The notes: generated by a model not told the origin, from the letters alone. Positions 1-9,203 are shown, counted from the first letter of the stretch. The stretch: 64,000 bases of DNA from Vibrio tubiashii ATCC 19109 (GCF_000772105.1 NZ_CP009355.1:434001-498000), one strand, 5' to 3'. Translations and numbers: made by a program.

Positions 1-585
1 GAAAGATTAATATTTCACACTCAACTAAAGTGGATTTCAATTTGGGGGCTGGTACTGACGTTTACGGGAGTACTTCTACTCGCGGGAGACGTTTCAGGGA
101 TTAATCTACGACTAGAATTGTTGGTTGGACTAGCGTCCGGCCTATTCAACGCGGGCTCGCAGCTTAGCTTATATCGCATTAGTCAGTCAGAACTCAACGC
201 GTTTGAAATCAACTACTGGACGTTTTTATTTGCGGCGATAGTATTATCCCCTTACGTTGGTTTTAGCTACTTTACGACTGAACAGATGCTCACTACGTCA
301 GGGACTAAACTAGAATTGCTTTTTGCTGCGATGCTAGGGGTCTCATTCCTAATCATCAATACGCAGGTATTTCGTTCCAAAGCATACAAGTTGGCAGAAT
401 CAGGGTCGCAATTGGCTCCGCTGATCTTTACTAACTTGCTGTTCACCGCGATATGGCAGTGGCTATTTTATGAAGAAAGCTACAGTTATTTACAAGTGAT
501 GGGACTGACTTTGATCGTGCTTGCCAATATGTTTGTCGTCTTTGCTCCTAGACTTCTCGCAAAGAGACAAGCATCTATCGCCTAA
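1..585 (+). CDS. DMT/EamA-family permease, 5' truncated by window edge
   Basis: The reading frame is open from the first base, so this is the C-terminal part of a larger protein. The visible ~194 residues are mostly hydrophobic helices separated by short polar loops and end in a basic tail, as in the second half of 10-TM drug/metabolite transporters of the EamA superfamily. Such proteins move small metabolites across the inner membrane; the substrate cannot be told from this fragment. It converges on the next gene, with a shared hairpin between them. Confidence 0.6.
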   Translation, partial: ERLIFHTQLKWISIWGLVLTFTGVLLLAGDVSGINLRLELLVGLASGLFNAGSQLSLYRISQSELNAFEINYWTFLFAAIVLSPYVGFSYFTTEQMLTTSGTKLELLFAAMLGVSFLIINTQVFRSKAYKLAESGSQLAPLIFTNLLFTAIWQWLFYEESYSYLQVMGLTLIVLANMFVVFAPRLLAKRQASIA

Positions 586-590
586 ACAAA

Positions 591-612
591 TAGCCCCGCG
601 GTTGCGGGGCTA
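591..612. terminator. Hairpin between convergent genes
   Basis: A GC-rich stem with perfect 9-bp arms (TAGCCCCGC / GCGGGGCTA) and a 4-base loop lies between the stops of two convergent genes. On the minus strand it is followed by a short T-rich stretch, so it best serves the minus-strand gene, but it can act on both. Confidence 0.8.
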
Positions 613-620
613 TGCGAAGT

Positions 621-1688
621 TTATTGCGGGATAAGTCCATATGGTGGGTTAGAGAACATCTTTGGTTGATCTTTCACTGTTGGAGCTTCATTAACTTGCT
701 GCCAGTCAAGCAACATGATGGCAAGAACATTGCGGTGTTCACCATATGTGACATCGAAATCACCAGTGACAGAAGGAATCATCCCTTTGTCTGGGTCAAT
801 TGAGCTTTGAATTGCTTTACGGGTTTTCTCGACCACTAGGTCATCTTCAAGACCCGCTAGCAAGAAGGTAATCCCTACCTCTGCGATGACATCTTCTTTA
901 GCTCGAATCAGAATGGTATCAATGTTGTCGCGGAAATAGTCGTATATCCACTGATGCTGCTTTTCACTGACTTGGTGTTGGTAGTATTCCGAATCGCCGA
1001 AAATGATATGAGTCATACCATAAAGCTTGTTGCCGTATTGCTGCTTGGATAGCTTTTTGTCTTCGCGGTCTGGGTAGGCTTTCTTGAAAGCTTCTGTGAA
1101 AGGCTCCACAACATCTTGCTCTCCTAGCTGTCTTAGCCAGTAAACTTGATTGGCCAGTTGCGCAGCCCAAGCCTTAATCATCTCTTGGTCTGTTGCGTAT
1201 TTAGCGAAGTCATATCGACGAATGACGGAACGAAGCTTGTCATCATACTTGTGCTTCAAGCCGTACTCATTGGCGCGCGCCATCGAGCCTAACAGGTCAA
1301 CACCAAGATAGAGATATTCAGGCATATGTTTAGTGACGGTATAACGTCTAACGCTGCGCTCATCGGTCTCGCCAATGTAGCCTGAAACACGCCTTTCTGA
1401 GTAGAGGAGTATCTGCTCTGGTGTGTTGATTTCCGCGGTAAACTTATTGAGTCGACTGGCAACACGGGCCATGTCAGTCCACACCGCCGCTGAGTATTTT
1501 GGATCCAACGTTTGGCGGAACATACGGAGTCCGTAGTGTCCTTCTTTAAAAGCTGGCAGGGTATATAACTGACTCTCGTAGGTGTTTCGAATGATGTCTG
1601 CGGACTCTTTGTAGCTTTGTGGCGGAGATGCCATGACTGAGTGAGACAATACAATAGCAAAACACAATCCGATTAACTTTCCGCGCAT
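621..1688 (-). CDS. Secreted DUF3541-type protein
   Basis: A protein of about 355 residues beginning with a signal peptide (MRGKLIGLCFAIVLSHSVMA). This start is preferred over an upstream ATG at 1724 because it puts a basic n-region directly before the hydrophobic core. The mature part is largely alpha-helical and rich in Tyr and Arg, and resembles the DUF3541 family seen in vibrios. No enzyme motif is recognised and the role is unknown; the location is probably periplasmic. Confidence 0.7.
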   Translation of the reverse strand: MRGKLIGLCFAIVLSHSVMASPPQSYKESADIIRNTYESQLYTLPAFKEGHYGLRMFRQTLDPKYSAAVWTDMARVASRLNKFTAEINTPEQILLYSERRVSGYIGETDERSVRRYTVTKHMPEYLYLGVDLLGSMARANEYGLKHKYDDKLRSVIRRYDFAKYATDQEMIKAWAAQLANQVYWLRQLGEQDVVEPFTEAFKKAYPDREDKKLSKQQYGNKLYGMTHIIFGDSEYYQHQVSEKQHQWIYDYFRDNIDTILIRAKEDVIAEVGITFLLAGLEDDLVVEKTRKAIQSSIDPDKGMIPSVTGDFDVTYGEHRNVLAIMLLDWQQVNEAPTVKDQPKMFSNPPYGLIPQ

Positions 1689-1724
1689 TCTAATAGCCCA
1701 ATAAAACCCAATGAATATAACCAT

Positions 1725-2042
1725 TAAGGTTAACAGGTATTTTAAAAGTCGATGTTATCTCTCGGTCAAATATTTCGTTGAATAACAGTCTACAAGCCAT
1801 TAACGCGAGCTGGATGCAAAATCGCCCAGTTTAGATAATCTACTCATTAAAGTGGCGAGCATTGGTCTTAGTCACGCTGATTTTCGTTGTTACACTCGAT
1901 AAAAATGGCCTTATTGTCGATAATTTTATCTATTGTCGATGAAAAACAGGCCGATTTATTGTAACTTTTATATAACCAATACAAATAATAACAATACGAA
2001 TTACAGGCTTTATTCCTCGGGTGTGACCCGGTTTTTTGTTGT
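1725..2042. promoter_or_regulatory. Divergent intergenic region with repeats and a leader hairpin
   Basis: This 318-bp region separates the DUF3541 gene from the diguanylate cyclase gene. It contains two copies of TATTGTCGAT (1912-1921 and 1931-1940), 19 bp apart, a spacing that could fit a regulator. Right before the cyclase start there is a small stem (CGGGT at 2018-2022, ACCCG at 2026-2030) followed by a T-run, which looks like a short terminator or attenuator. No known riboswitch was recognised. Confidence 0.35.
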
Positions 2043-3440
2043 ATGAATAGTTGTGGGGGGCGGATGGCCTTGAGTTCAGGCAGGCATTTTTATCTTAATG
2101 CTGTATGTTTGTTGGTTTTTGTTATCTCTATTGGATTGGTTGAGTCCCTCGATCGTAGCCAAAAATCTTTCTTGCGCGATAGTTTATTGGCCCGAGCCAA
2201 AGAAGAGGTCTCTATTGTTCGTTCTGAACTTGAATCGGCTATTGTTTCAGATATCTACGTTGTTAACAGCCTGCCTGCATTAGTCGCAGCTAACCCCGAG
2301 TTTGAGTTTTCTGGTTGGGATCTGATTGCATCTAGTGTTATCCGCAAAAGTAGCCACATTGAATTATTGGGTTTAGCGCCTGATGACGTGGTTCAATATA
2401 TTTACCCGCTCGAAGGGAACGAAAAGGCGTTGGGTTTAGATTACCGAACGATCCCAAGCCAATGGCGAACCGTAAAAAAGGCTCAAGATCTTCAAGAGAT
2501 TCTTATCGCTGGCCCTGTGAACTTGGTGCAAGGAGGATTGGCTTTAATTGCTCGCGTTCCTATCTTCTCGGATCCCCCATATAACTCCCGGTATTGGGGA
2601 GTCTGTAGCGTCGTTATATCGCTTGAATCATTGTTTCTTGAAGCTGGTATCGCTTCATTTGAACACAAGTACAACATTGCGATTCGAGGTAGGGACAGTT
2701 CAGGCCTAGATGGAGAAGTATTCTATGGTTTGCAATCGACATTTGATGATGCTTTTGCTATTGAATCGGTTCACTTCCCTTATGGGAATTGGGTAATTGC
2801 TGCTTCGACTAAGAAAGACTTGCTCGCGAGTAAACCTTGGTATCAAGTCCATGCAGTTCGGCTGCTTGGCTACCCAATGATACTTATTCTACTTGGTGCG
2901 TTTGCATTGACGTATCGCCTTTATGCTGCGGCAAGTAAGCGCTCGCTGCAAGACGAGTTAACGTTACTACCGAATCGACGTTACTTTATGTATACCTTGC
3001 GTGAACACTTTGATGCGGTTCGAAAGCGCCACGAGCAAGATCGCTTCGCCATTCTGAATATTGATCTCGATAAATTTAAAGCGATCAATGACACTTTCGG
3101 TCACGCGGCAGGTGACAAAGTTTTAATTGCCACTGCAGAGCGTTTGAAAAGTGTGTTGAGAACATCTGATGTTGTAGCAAGAATCGGTGGGGACGAGTTC
3201 TTAATCCTGTTGCCACGAATTGAAAACTCCAATGACATCGATGTAATCAACATCGAATTGCAGAAGGCGATTTGCCATACCCCAGTCATATACGAACAGC
3301 ACTTGATCAATTTACAGGTGAGTGTTGGCTATGCGATCTATAAGCCTGAATTCAATGACATAGACGACATGCTCAAGTTAGCAGATTCACGTATGTATCA
3401 AGAAAAACGCCGCCAGTTGCAAAGAACTATCACAAATTAG
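2043..3440 (+). CDS. CHASE-type sensor diguanylate cyclase (GGDEF)
   Basis: Predicted membrane-bound enzyme making cyclic di-GMP from two GTP. Residues ~15-35 form a first TM helix, followed by a periplasmic CHASE-like sensor region to about residue 275, a second TM helix at ~277-298, and a GGDEF domain. The catalytic GGDEF motif is intact, and an RTSD inhibitory I-site sits five residues before it, so product feedback is likely. There is no EAL domain. An alternative start at 2064 follows a G-rich stretch. Neighbours do not reveal the signal sensed. Confidence 0.88.
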   Translation: MNSCGGRMALSSGRHFYLNAVCLLVFVISIGLVESLDRSQKSFLRDSLLARAKEEVSIVRSELESAIVSDIYVVNSLPALVAANPEFEFSGWDLIASSVIRKSSHIELLGLAPDDVVQYIYPLEGNEKALGLDYRTIPSQWRTVKKAQDLQEILIAGPVNLVQGGLALIARVPIFSDPPYNSRYWGVCSVVISLESLFLEAGIASFEHKYNIAIRGRDSSGLDGEVFYGLQSTFDDAFAIESVHFPYGNWVIAASTKKDLLASKPWYQVHAVRLLGYPMILILLGAFALTYRLYAAASKRSLQDELTLLPNRRYFMYTLREHFDAVRKRHEQDRFAILNIDLDKFKAINDTFGHAAGDKVLIATAERLKSVLRTSDVVARIGGDEFLILLPRIENSNDIDVINIELQKAICHTPVIYEQHLINLQVSVGYAIYKPEFNDIDDMLKLADSRMYQEKRRQLQRTITN

Positions 3441-3510
3441 TCTTTATTGACGGCAGGGGATGTAAAGCCATGCTATAGAAATAATAGGATGATTTTACAG
3501 GTGAAAGAGT

Positions 3511-3945
3511 ATGAAGGATCTCACTCAATGGCTCACTGAATACGGTGAAAGCCATCAAAACCCGATCAATCAAAAGATACATAAAGTTGCCGTCCCGGGG
3601 ATTTTCTTGTCAGTGGTTGGACTGATTTGGTCAATACCACCGCTTGAGCTATTTGGCTTAACTTTCAACTGGGTATGGATCGCTGCGTTGCCAGTGATGG
3701 TGTTCTATTTCCGGCTGTCACTCAGTGTATTTATTATGATGCTGGGGTTTACTCTTGCGTGTATTTCGCTGGTTTGGTCTATTGAGATCATGCAGCTGTC
3801 GGTTTTGCTTGTATCTTTGGTGCTGTTTGCCGTGCTGTGGCTGTTTCAGTTTATCGGCCACAAAATCGAAGGGAAAAAGCCCTCATTTTTCGAAGATGTT
3901 CAGTTCCTACTTATTGGCCCGATCTGGGTATTCAGAAAACGATAA
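3511..3945 (+). CDS. Mpo1-like (DUF962) small membrane protein
   Basis: A 144-residue protein with a conserved N-terminal HxxPxNxxxH-like segment (SHQNPINQKIH), three to four hydrophobic helices and a C-terminal block including GHKIEGKKPSFFED and LIGPIWV. This layout fits the Mpo1/YGL010w (DUF962) family. In yeast Mpo1 is an Fe-dependent dioxygenase of fatty acid alpha-oxidation; the bacterial role is unproven. A GTGAAAGAG stretch precedes the ATG. It appears monocistronic. Confidence 0.75.
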   Translation: MKDLTQWLTEYGESHQNPINQKIHKVAVPGIFLSVVGLIWSIPPLELFGLTFNWVWIAALPVMVFYFRLSLSVFIMMLGFTLACISLVWSIEIMQLSVLLVSLVLFAVLWLFQFIGHKIEGKKPSFFEDVQFLLIGPIWVFRKR

Positions 3946-4026
3946 CAGATTCTGTGATCTAGCTAAGCGAGACTTTGATCACAGAGTCTGATCTTGATGT
4001 TAATTCTTTTGGGTTAGTAAATAACA

Positions 4027-4046
4027 AATGTGACAATAGTCATAGT
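4027..4046 (+). promoter_or_regulatory. CRP-like binding site
   Basis: The sequence TGTGA-N6-TCATA (4029-4044) closely matches the CRP consensus TGTGA-N6-TCACA. It lies just upstream of the GntR-type operators of the gluconate transporter gene, consistent with catabolite control. Confidence 0.55.
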
Positions 4047-4057
4047 AAAACGTTATC

Positions 4058-4071
4058 TGTTACCGGTAACA
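4058..4071. promoter_or_regulatory. GntR-type operator 1
   Basis: TGTTACCGGTAACA is a perfect 14-bp palindrome matching the known gluconate-repressor operator (ATGTTACCNGTAACAT type). It lies upstream of dctP and is a likely target of the LacI-family GntR encoded at 9316-10317. Confidence 0.85.
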
Positions 4072-4082
4072 TTGCCTGTAAC

Positions 4083-4094
4083 GTTACCGGTAAC
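4083..4094. promoter_or_regulatory. GntR-type operator 2
   Basis: GTTACCGGTAAC is a second perfect palindrome, with its centre 24 bp from that of operator 1. The two sites could bind repressor dimers cooperatively ahead of dctP. Confidence 0.82.
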
Positions 4095-4172
4095 ATAAAA
4101 ATTAGAACCGGTAGTTTACCTAGGTCATATCGGCTAGATTGGAAACTGAAACAAATAAAGGATACCCCTACT

Positions 4173-5189
4173 ATGAAAGCGATGACTAAAACTCTGCTTG
4201 CTGCCACGATTACCAGTCTTTTCTCCGCCTCAGCGCTAGCTGCAGATTTTAATCTAAAGATTCAATCATCAGATCCGTCTGGCGATCTTAACTACAAGGT
4301 TCAGCAAAACTGGGCAGAGCGCGTTGAGAAAATGTCTAGCGGCCGCATCGAAATCGACCTATTACCAGTAGGTGCTGTGGTTAAACACACTGAAACCTTA
4401 GGCGCTATCAAAATGGGTATCCTAGATGGTCAAGTGACAGCGACCGGTTATTTCTCAGGTAAAGATCCAGCGTTCGGCCTTATCGGCAACATGGTAGGTG
4501 CTTGGTCAGATACAACACAGTTACTGCAATACATGAACTATGGTGGCGGTAACGAACTAATGACTGAGCTGTATGCGCCTTACGGTGTTAAGTTTGTTGG
4601 CGCTTCAACTACAGGTGTTGAATCCTTTATTTCTAAGAAGCCGATTGATGGTGTTGATGATCTAAAAGGTTTGAAACTTCGCGCACCAGAAGGTCTGGTT
4701 CAGCAAGTGTTTGCAGCTGCGGGTGCGACGCCTGTTAACTTGCCAGGTTCAGAAGTATTTACCGGTCTTAGCAAAGGTGTTATTGACGCAGCAGACTACA
4801 CGGTTTTCTCAACCAACCAGAAAGCGGGCATGAACGATATCGCAACGCATCCTGTTCAACCTGGCTTCCACTCTTTGCCGCTAATCGATATCTCTATCTC
4901 GCAAAAGAAATGGGACAAGATGCCGGAAGATTTGCAAACCATTCTTCAGACCTCGGTACGCGACTTCTCTTACGATATGACGACTCAGCTAAAAATGGCT
5001 GACCAAGCTGCAGTGAAGGAAGCGCAAGCAAACCCAAATATCACCATTCACAACTGGTCTGACGAAGAGCGTAAGAAATTCCGTGAAATTGCCAAGACTC
5101 AATGGAAAGTGTTTGCAGAGCGTTCTCCAAATGCACAAAAAGTGTATGACTCAGTAACAACATTCTTAGAAACCAATGGTCTTCTTTAA
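4173..5189 (+). CDS. dctP: TRAP transporter solute-binding protein (DctP family), probable gluconate uptake
   Basis: Periplasmic substrate-binding protein of a tripartite ATP-independent transporter. The start at 4173 gives a clean signal peptide (MKAMTKTLLAATITSLFSAS..ALA) behind AAAGGA. The open frame continues upstream through the operators, but that extension is not credible. The ~315-residue mature part has DctP features, including a conserved arginine region (LKGLKLRAPEG) and a VFTGLSKGVIDAAD-like segment. The DctQ and DctM genes follow, then gluconokinase and 6-phosphogluconate dehydrogenase, so gluconate or a related sugar acid is the likely substrate. Probably repressed by GntR and activated by CRP. 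Confidence 0.9.
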   Translation: MKAMTKTLLAATITSLFSASALAADFNLKIQSSDPSGDLNYKVQQNWAERVEKMSSGRIEIDLLPVGAVVKHTETLGAIKMGILDGQVTATGYFSGKDPAFGLIGNMVGAWSDTTQLLQYMNYGGGNELMTELYAPYGVKFVGASTTGVESFISKKPIDGVDDLKGLKLRAPEGLVQQVFAAAGATPVNLPGSEVFTGLSKGVIDAADYTVFSTNQKAGMNDIATHPVQPGFHSLPLIDISISQKKWDKMPEDLQTILQTSVRDFSYDMTTQLKMADQAAVKEAQANPNITIHNWSDEERKKFREIAKTQWKVFAERSPNAQKVYDSVTTFLETNGLL

Positions 5190-5217
5190 GCTATCCGTCC
5201 TTGTTTAGCTTCTCTCG

Positions 5218-5243
5218 GGAGGGCTAGCGCCCTCCTAATTTTT
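5218..5243 (+). terminator. Intra-operon attenuating terminator after dctP
   Basis: The stem GGAGGGC/GCCCTCC (5218-5235) with a 4-base loop is followed by TAATTTTTT. Placed between the binding-protein gene and the permease genes, it probably lets only part of transcription continue, giving the usual excess of binding protein over permease. Confidence 0.75.
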
Positions 5244-5257
5244 TGGGAACATTTTTT

Positions 5258-5815
5258 ATGACTGATAAAACACCCCATACGCCACCAGAGCCTGATGAAC
5301 AGCCAAGAAACTTTTTGGACAGAATCATTATAAAAATCAGCAACCTGTTGAGCTGGCTCTTTATCGCGACAGTACTTATCTCATTTTACGAAGTTGTGAT
5401 GCGTTATGTATTTGATGCACCGACGACTTGGGTTCACGAAACGGCGTCATTTATTGGTGGGTCTCTGTTCATTGTGGGGGGTATATACGCATTTGCCGCC
5501 AATAAGCATGTTCGTGTGGTGTTGATTTACGATGCGGTCTCTTCTCAAACCCGCAAGTATCTGAACCTAGTTCACCATATTGTAGGACTAGCTTTCGCCG
5601 GGATGCTGGCTTATGCCGCGTATTTTCTAGCGCAGGAAGCTTGGTTTACTCCTTGGGGTGAGCTTAGGTTAGAAACGTCTGGCTCGGTCTTGAACGCCCC
5701 TTACCCTGCGTTACTCAAAGGTTTGATCTTTGTTGTTCTCAGTATTCTTGTTGTCCAGTTTGTATTGCACCTAATCCAAGAGATTATGGGGCTAAGGAAG
5801 AATGACGATGTTTGA
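5258..5815 (+). CDS. dctQ: TRAP transporter small permease (DctQ family)
   Basis: A 185-residue protein with four predicted TM helices (roughly residues 30-52, 62-80, 103-125 and 145-165) and a conserved RYVFDAPTTWVHE-like stretch typical of DctQ. The ATG at 5258 is chosen over an upstream TTG at 5243. It overlaps dctM by 14 bp, suggesting translational coupling. It links the binding protein to the large permease in the inner membrane. Confidence 0.88.
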   Translation: MTDKTPHTPPEPDEQPRNFLDRIIIKISNLLSWLFIATVLISFYEVVMRYVFDAPTTWVHETASFIGGSLFIVGGIYAFAANKHVRVVLIYDAVSSQTRKYLNLVHHIVGLAFAGMLAYAAYFLAQEAWFTPWGELRLETSGSVLNAPYPALLKGLIFVVLSILVVQFVLHLIQEIMGLRKNDDV

Positions 5816-7124
5816 TCTCTCTTCAATTGGCATCGCATGGGGCAGTGTACTCATGCTAGTAATGATGATTGGCTTGCTGCTTACCGGCATGCAGCTTGCT
5901 TTTGTGACAGGTTTTGTCGCCATCTTCTTCACCTTATGTTGGTTTGGGCCAGATGCTCTACCTCTTATCGCGAGTCGTACCTACAGCTTCGCCTCTGGCT
6001 ACGTGTTCTTAGCGGTTCCGATGTTTGTCTTAATGGCGGCGCTGCTTGATCGTTCTGGTATCGCGAAAGACCTGTTTGATGCGATGAAATCAGTCGGTCG
6101 AAAGGTGCGCGGTGGCGTTGCGGTTCAGACACTATTGGTCGCAGTATTGCTTGCTTCTATGTCTGGTGTTATCGGTGGTGAAACAGTACTACTTGGTATT
6201 CTCGCGTTGCCTCAGATGCTTCGCTTAGGCTACGACCGTAAACTCGCTATCGGTACTACTTGTGCTGGTGGAGCGTTGGGAACCATGCTGCCTCCGAGCA
6301 TTGTATTGATCATCTACGGTATGACAGCGAGCGTATCAATTGGTGACTTATTTAAGGCGTCATTTTTGCCCGCATTTATCTTAGCTGGCTGCTACATCGC
6401 ATACGTGTTGATTCGCTGTAAGCTGAACCCTTCTCTGGCACCGATTCCTAGCGATAGTGCCGAGGAGGATGAACCACAAGTCAGCTACTTTAAAGCGCTG
6501 TTTTTCCCTCTACTCTCAGTCGCGGTTGTATTGGGCAGTATTTATACCGGTGTTGCATCGGTAACTGAAGCATCGGCATTAGGTGTTGTCGGTATCATGC
6601 TCTCTGCGATTATTCGTGGCGAAATGAACTTCAAAATGCTTAAGGAAAGTGCCATCGCGACGATGCGTACCTGCGGCATGATCATGTGGATTGGTATCGG
6701 TGCAAGTGCATTGGTCGGTATCTACAACCTAATGGGCGGTATTGATTTTGTTGAAGAGGTGATTCTTGGTCTGAGCGGTGGTAGTGCGATTGGCACTCTA
6801 TTGATCATGATGGTGATTCTATTGGTACTGGGCATGTTCCTTGACTGGGTTGGCGTAGCGCTGCTAACCATGCCTATCTTTGTACCAATTATTACTGGCT
6901 TAGGCTTTGACCCAGTGTGGTTTGGTGTCGTGTTCTGTTTGAACATGCAGGTTTCTTTCTTGTCACCACCGTTTGGCCCTGCTGCATTCTACTTAAAATC
7001 CGTAGCACCGAAGGACATAAGCCTTGGAGAAATCTTCACTTCACTGTTGCCATTTATCGCATTGCAGGTGTTTGTACTTAGCTTAGTGATTATTTTCCCG
7101 GAATTAGCGATGTGGTGGAAATAA
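5802..7124 (+). CDS. dctM: TRAP transporter large permease (DctM family)
   Basis: A 440-residue, very hydrophobic protein with about 12 TM helices. It carries DctM hallmarks such as the GGETVLLG and CAGGALGTMLPPS segments and a C-terminal NMQVSFLSPPFGPAAFYLK-like motif. It is the sodium-dependent transport subunit working with DctP and DctQ. A second ATG lies at 5808. Confidence 0.92.
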   Translation: MTMFDLSSIGIAWGSVLMLVMMIGLLLTGMQLAFVTGFVAIFFTLCWFGPDALPLIASRTYSFASGYVFLAVPMFVLMAALLDRSGIAKDLFDAMKSVGRKVRGGVAVQTLLVAVLLASMSGVIGGETVLLGILALPQMLRLGYDRKLAIGTTCAGGALGTMLPPSIVLIIYGMTASVSIGDLFKASFLPAFILAGCYIAYVLIRCKLNPSLAPIPSDSAEEDEPQVSYFKALFFPLLSVAVVLGSIYTGVASVTEASALGVVGIMLSAIIRGEMNFKMLKESAIATMRTCGMIMWIGIGASALVGIYNLMGGIDFVEEVILGLSGGSAIGTLLIMMVILLVLGMFLDWVGVALLTMPIFVPIITGLGFDPVWFGVVFCLNMQVSFLSPPFGPAAFYLKSVAPKDISLGEIFTSLLPFIALQVFVLSLVIIFPELAMWWK

Positions 7125-7166
7125 CCACCTCATAAGCGAACGATTACACATTTTGAATTGGTACAC

Positions 7167-7190
7167 AGCCTTCGGTGAGAGTTGAAGGCT
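7167..7190 (+). other. Intercistronic hairpin between dctM and gntK
   Basis: The inverted repeat AGCCTTC / GAAGGCT has a 10-base loop and no T-run. It may be an mRNA-stabilising or processing element in the 83-bp gap of the gluconate operon; it is not a convincing terminator. Confidence 0.4.
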
Positions 7191-7207
7191 AAGGATAGTA
7201 TTGTCCA

Positions 7208-7708
7208 ATGAAAGCAAAGAAAATATTAGTGATGGGCGTATCAGGCTGCGGTAAGAGCTTGATTGGCAGCGAGATTGCGAAGTCCCTTAATTTACCGTTT
7301 TATGATGGTGATGATTACCACCCGAAAGCCAACGTTGAGAAGATGCGTCAAGGTACGCCGCTCAAAGATGATGACCGAATTGGTTGGCTGCATACTTTAA
7401 ATCGTCTCTACGTCGAGAATGAAGCAGCGGTTATCGCTTGCTCCGCGCTAAAACCTGAGTACCGCGACATCTTAAGGCTAGATAACCAAGATCTAGTGAT
7501 CGTGTTTCTTAAAGGCGAGTTCGAAACCATTTGGTCTCGTCATCAAAAACGCGATAACCACTACTTCAATGGTGAAAGTATGTTGAGGAGTCAATTTGAA
7601 GCACTTCGAGAGCCAACACTGGAGGAAGCGCTACACATTGATATTCGCCATTCAGTGGAAGAGGTCGTTGAACAAGCTTTACAGGCGATTGAGGAGTCAT
7701 ACTCATGA
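7208..7708 (+). CDS. gntK: Gluconokinase
   Basis: Phosphorylates gluconate to 6-phosphogluconate with ATP in the cytoplasm. The 166-residue protein has a P-loop GVSGCGKS at residues 10-17, the FYDGDDYHPKANVEKM substrate region and the CSALKPEYRD segment typical of GntK. Its length matches the family. It overlaps gnd by 4 bp (ATGA) and follows the TRAP genes, so uptake and first phosphorylation are co-expressed. Confidence 0.95.
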   Translation: MKAKKILVMGVSGCGKSLIGSEIAKSLNLPFYDGDDYHPKANVEKMRQGTPLKDDDRIGWLHTLNRLYVENEAAVIACSALKPEYRDILRLDNQDLVIVFLKGEFETIWSRHQKRDNHYFNGESMLRSQFEALREPTLEEALHIDIRHSVEEVVEQALQAIEESYS

Positions 7709-9198
7709 TTCAGTCAAATATTGCCATGATTGGCCTTGGAGTGATGGGGAAAAGCCTCGCGCTTAACCTGCTTGATAATGGTTTCAATGTTACTGGCTTC
7801 GATATCAGTCAACAAAACCGTGAACGTGCTAATGAGGAAGGTAAACAGCTATCAACGCAACCAAGCAAAGGCCGTCTACACATCGTAGAAAACTTAACAG
7901 AGCTGCTAGAAAGCCTAGAGAATCCGCGAGTCATTGCTCTGTCTGTTCCTGCTGGTGAGATTGTTGACTCAGTCATCGAAGATTTACGTAGTGCTGGCTT
8001 AAGCCGTGAAGATATTGTTATCGATACCGGCAACAGTTTATGGACCGACAGTGAACGTCGTGAACAGCAGTTTTCTGGTCAATTACGGTTCTTCAGTACC
8101 GCTGTTTCAGGTGGTGAAGTCGGGGCGCGTACTGGACCGTCATTAATGGCAAGTGGAGACCGCGAAGCGTGGAATTATGTGAAGCCGATGTGGGAGGCGA
8201 TTGCAGCAAAGGTTGATGCAAAAGGTCTCCCGGTTGCTCAGTTTGAATCTGGGGACGCATGCGCAGCCTATCTAGGAAGAGCGGGGGCAGGGCATTACGT
8301 TAAAATGGTGCACAACGGTATTGAGTATGCGGATATGCAGCTGATCTGTGAGGCGTACCACTTTATGTCGAGCGCGTTAAACATGCCTGCACACGAGATT
8401 GGCGATGTATTTGAGGCGTGGAACCAAGGCGTACTCAATAGCTACTTAATGGAAATCAGTGCAGATATACTGCGCACTGATGATCCGGTGACAGGGCGAC
8501 CGTTTGTTGAAATTGTTCTAGATAAAGCAGGCCAAAAAGGAACGGGGCTTTGGACCGCGGTGGATGCTTTGCAACAAGGGGCTCCTGCTCCAACTATTGC
8601 TCAAGCCGTATTTGCCCGTGCTCAGAGTAGTCAAAAAGAGACTCGTGGTTTAGCGTCTAGCGTTTTCAAGTCAGAACCGAACTCCGACACCGAGTTGGAT
8701 AAAGCGTCACTGCTAGCAGAGTTACACGACGCGCTCTATTGTTCAAAGCTGACGGTTTATGCTCAGGGTTTTGATCTACTCAAGACCACCTCAGACAAAG
8801 AAGAGTGGGCACTAGATTTTGCTAACATCTCTAAGATATGGCGAGCGGGATGCATTATTCGAGCAATCTTCTTACAAGATATTACTCACGCTTATCAAGA
8901 GAACAAACAACTGGAGAACTTGCTCCTCGATCCTAAATTTGTTGAGCAACTAAATAATCGCTCGCTAGGCTGGCGAGGGTGCATTGCAAAAGCAGCGCTA
9001 ACCGGCGTTCCAGTGCCCGCAATGAGCTCAGCGTTGAGCTACTTTGACGGGCTTCGCAGTGCGGTTGTGCCAGCGAACTTACTCCAAGCTCAGCGAGATT
9101 ACTTTGGTTCACACAGTTATGCGAGAATTGATGAACCGGAGGAGGCTCGCTATCACTTGACTTGGAGCCGCGAGCAAAAACAACAGATTTCGGTATAA
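7705..9198 (+). CDS. gnd: 6-phosphogluconate dehydrogenase (decarboxylating)
   Basis: Oxidatively decarboxylates 6-phosphogluconate to ribulose 5-phosphate with NADP. The 497-residue protein has a dinucleotide-binding GLGVMG motif near residue 10, a VSGGEVGARTGPSLM segment near 134 and the catalytic-lysine region GAGHYVKMVHNGIEY near 193. The usual Glu in VSGGEEGA is Val here. It is translationally coupled to gntK, completing a uptake-kinase-dehydrogenase operon into the pentose phosphate pathway. Confidence 0.93.
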   Translation: MIQSNIAMIGLGVMGKSLALNLLDNGFNVTGFDISQQNRERANEEGKQLSTQPSKGRLHIVENLTELLESLENPRVIALSVPAGEIVDSVIEDLRSAGLSREDIVIDTGNSLWTDSERREQQFSGQLRFFSTAVSGGEVGARTGPSLMASGDREAWNYVKPMWEAIAAKVDAKGLPVAQFESGDACAAYLGRAGAGHYVKMVHNGIEYADMQLICEAYHFMSSALNMPAHEIGDVFEAWNQGVLNSYLMEISADILRTDDPVTGRPFVEIVLDKAGQKGTGLWTAVDALQQGAPAPTIAQAVFARAQSSQKETRGLASSVFKSEPNSDTELDKASLLAELHDALYCSKLTVYAQGFDLLKTTSDKEEWALDFANISKIWRAGCIIRAIFLQDITHAYQENKQLENLLLDPKFVEQLNNRSLGWRGCIAKAALTGVPVPAMSSALSYFDGLRSAVVPANLLQAQRDYFGSHSYARIDEPEEARYHLTWSREQKQQISV

Positions 9199-9203
9199 AT
9201 CAG

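Noticed and set aside
1990..2042. Cyclic-di-GMP riboswitch before the diguanylate cyclase gene
   Set aside because: The region is too short and lacks the conserved GEMM core; only a small hairpin is present.
3975..4172. Upstream extension of DctP from 3975
   Set aside because: It would translate through the CRP and GntR operators and bury the signal peptide.
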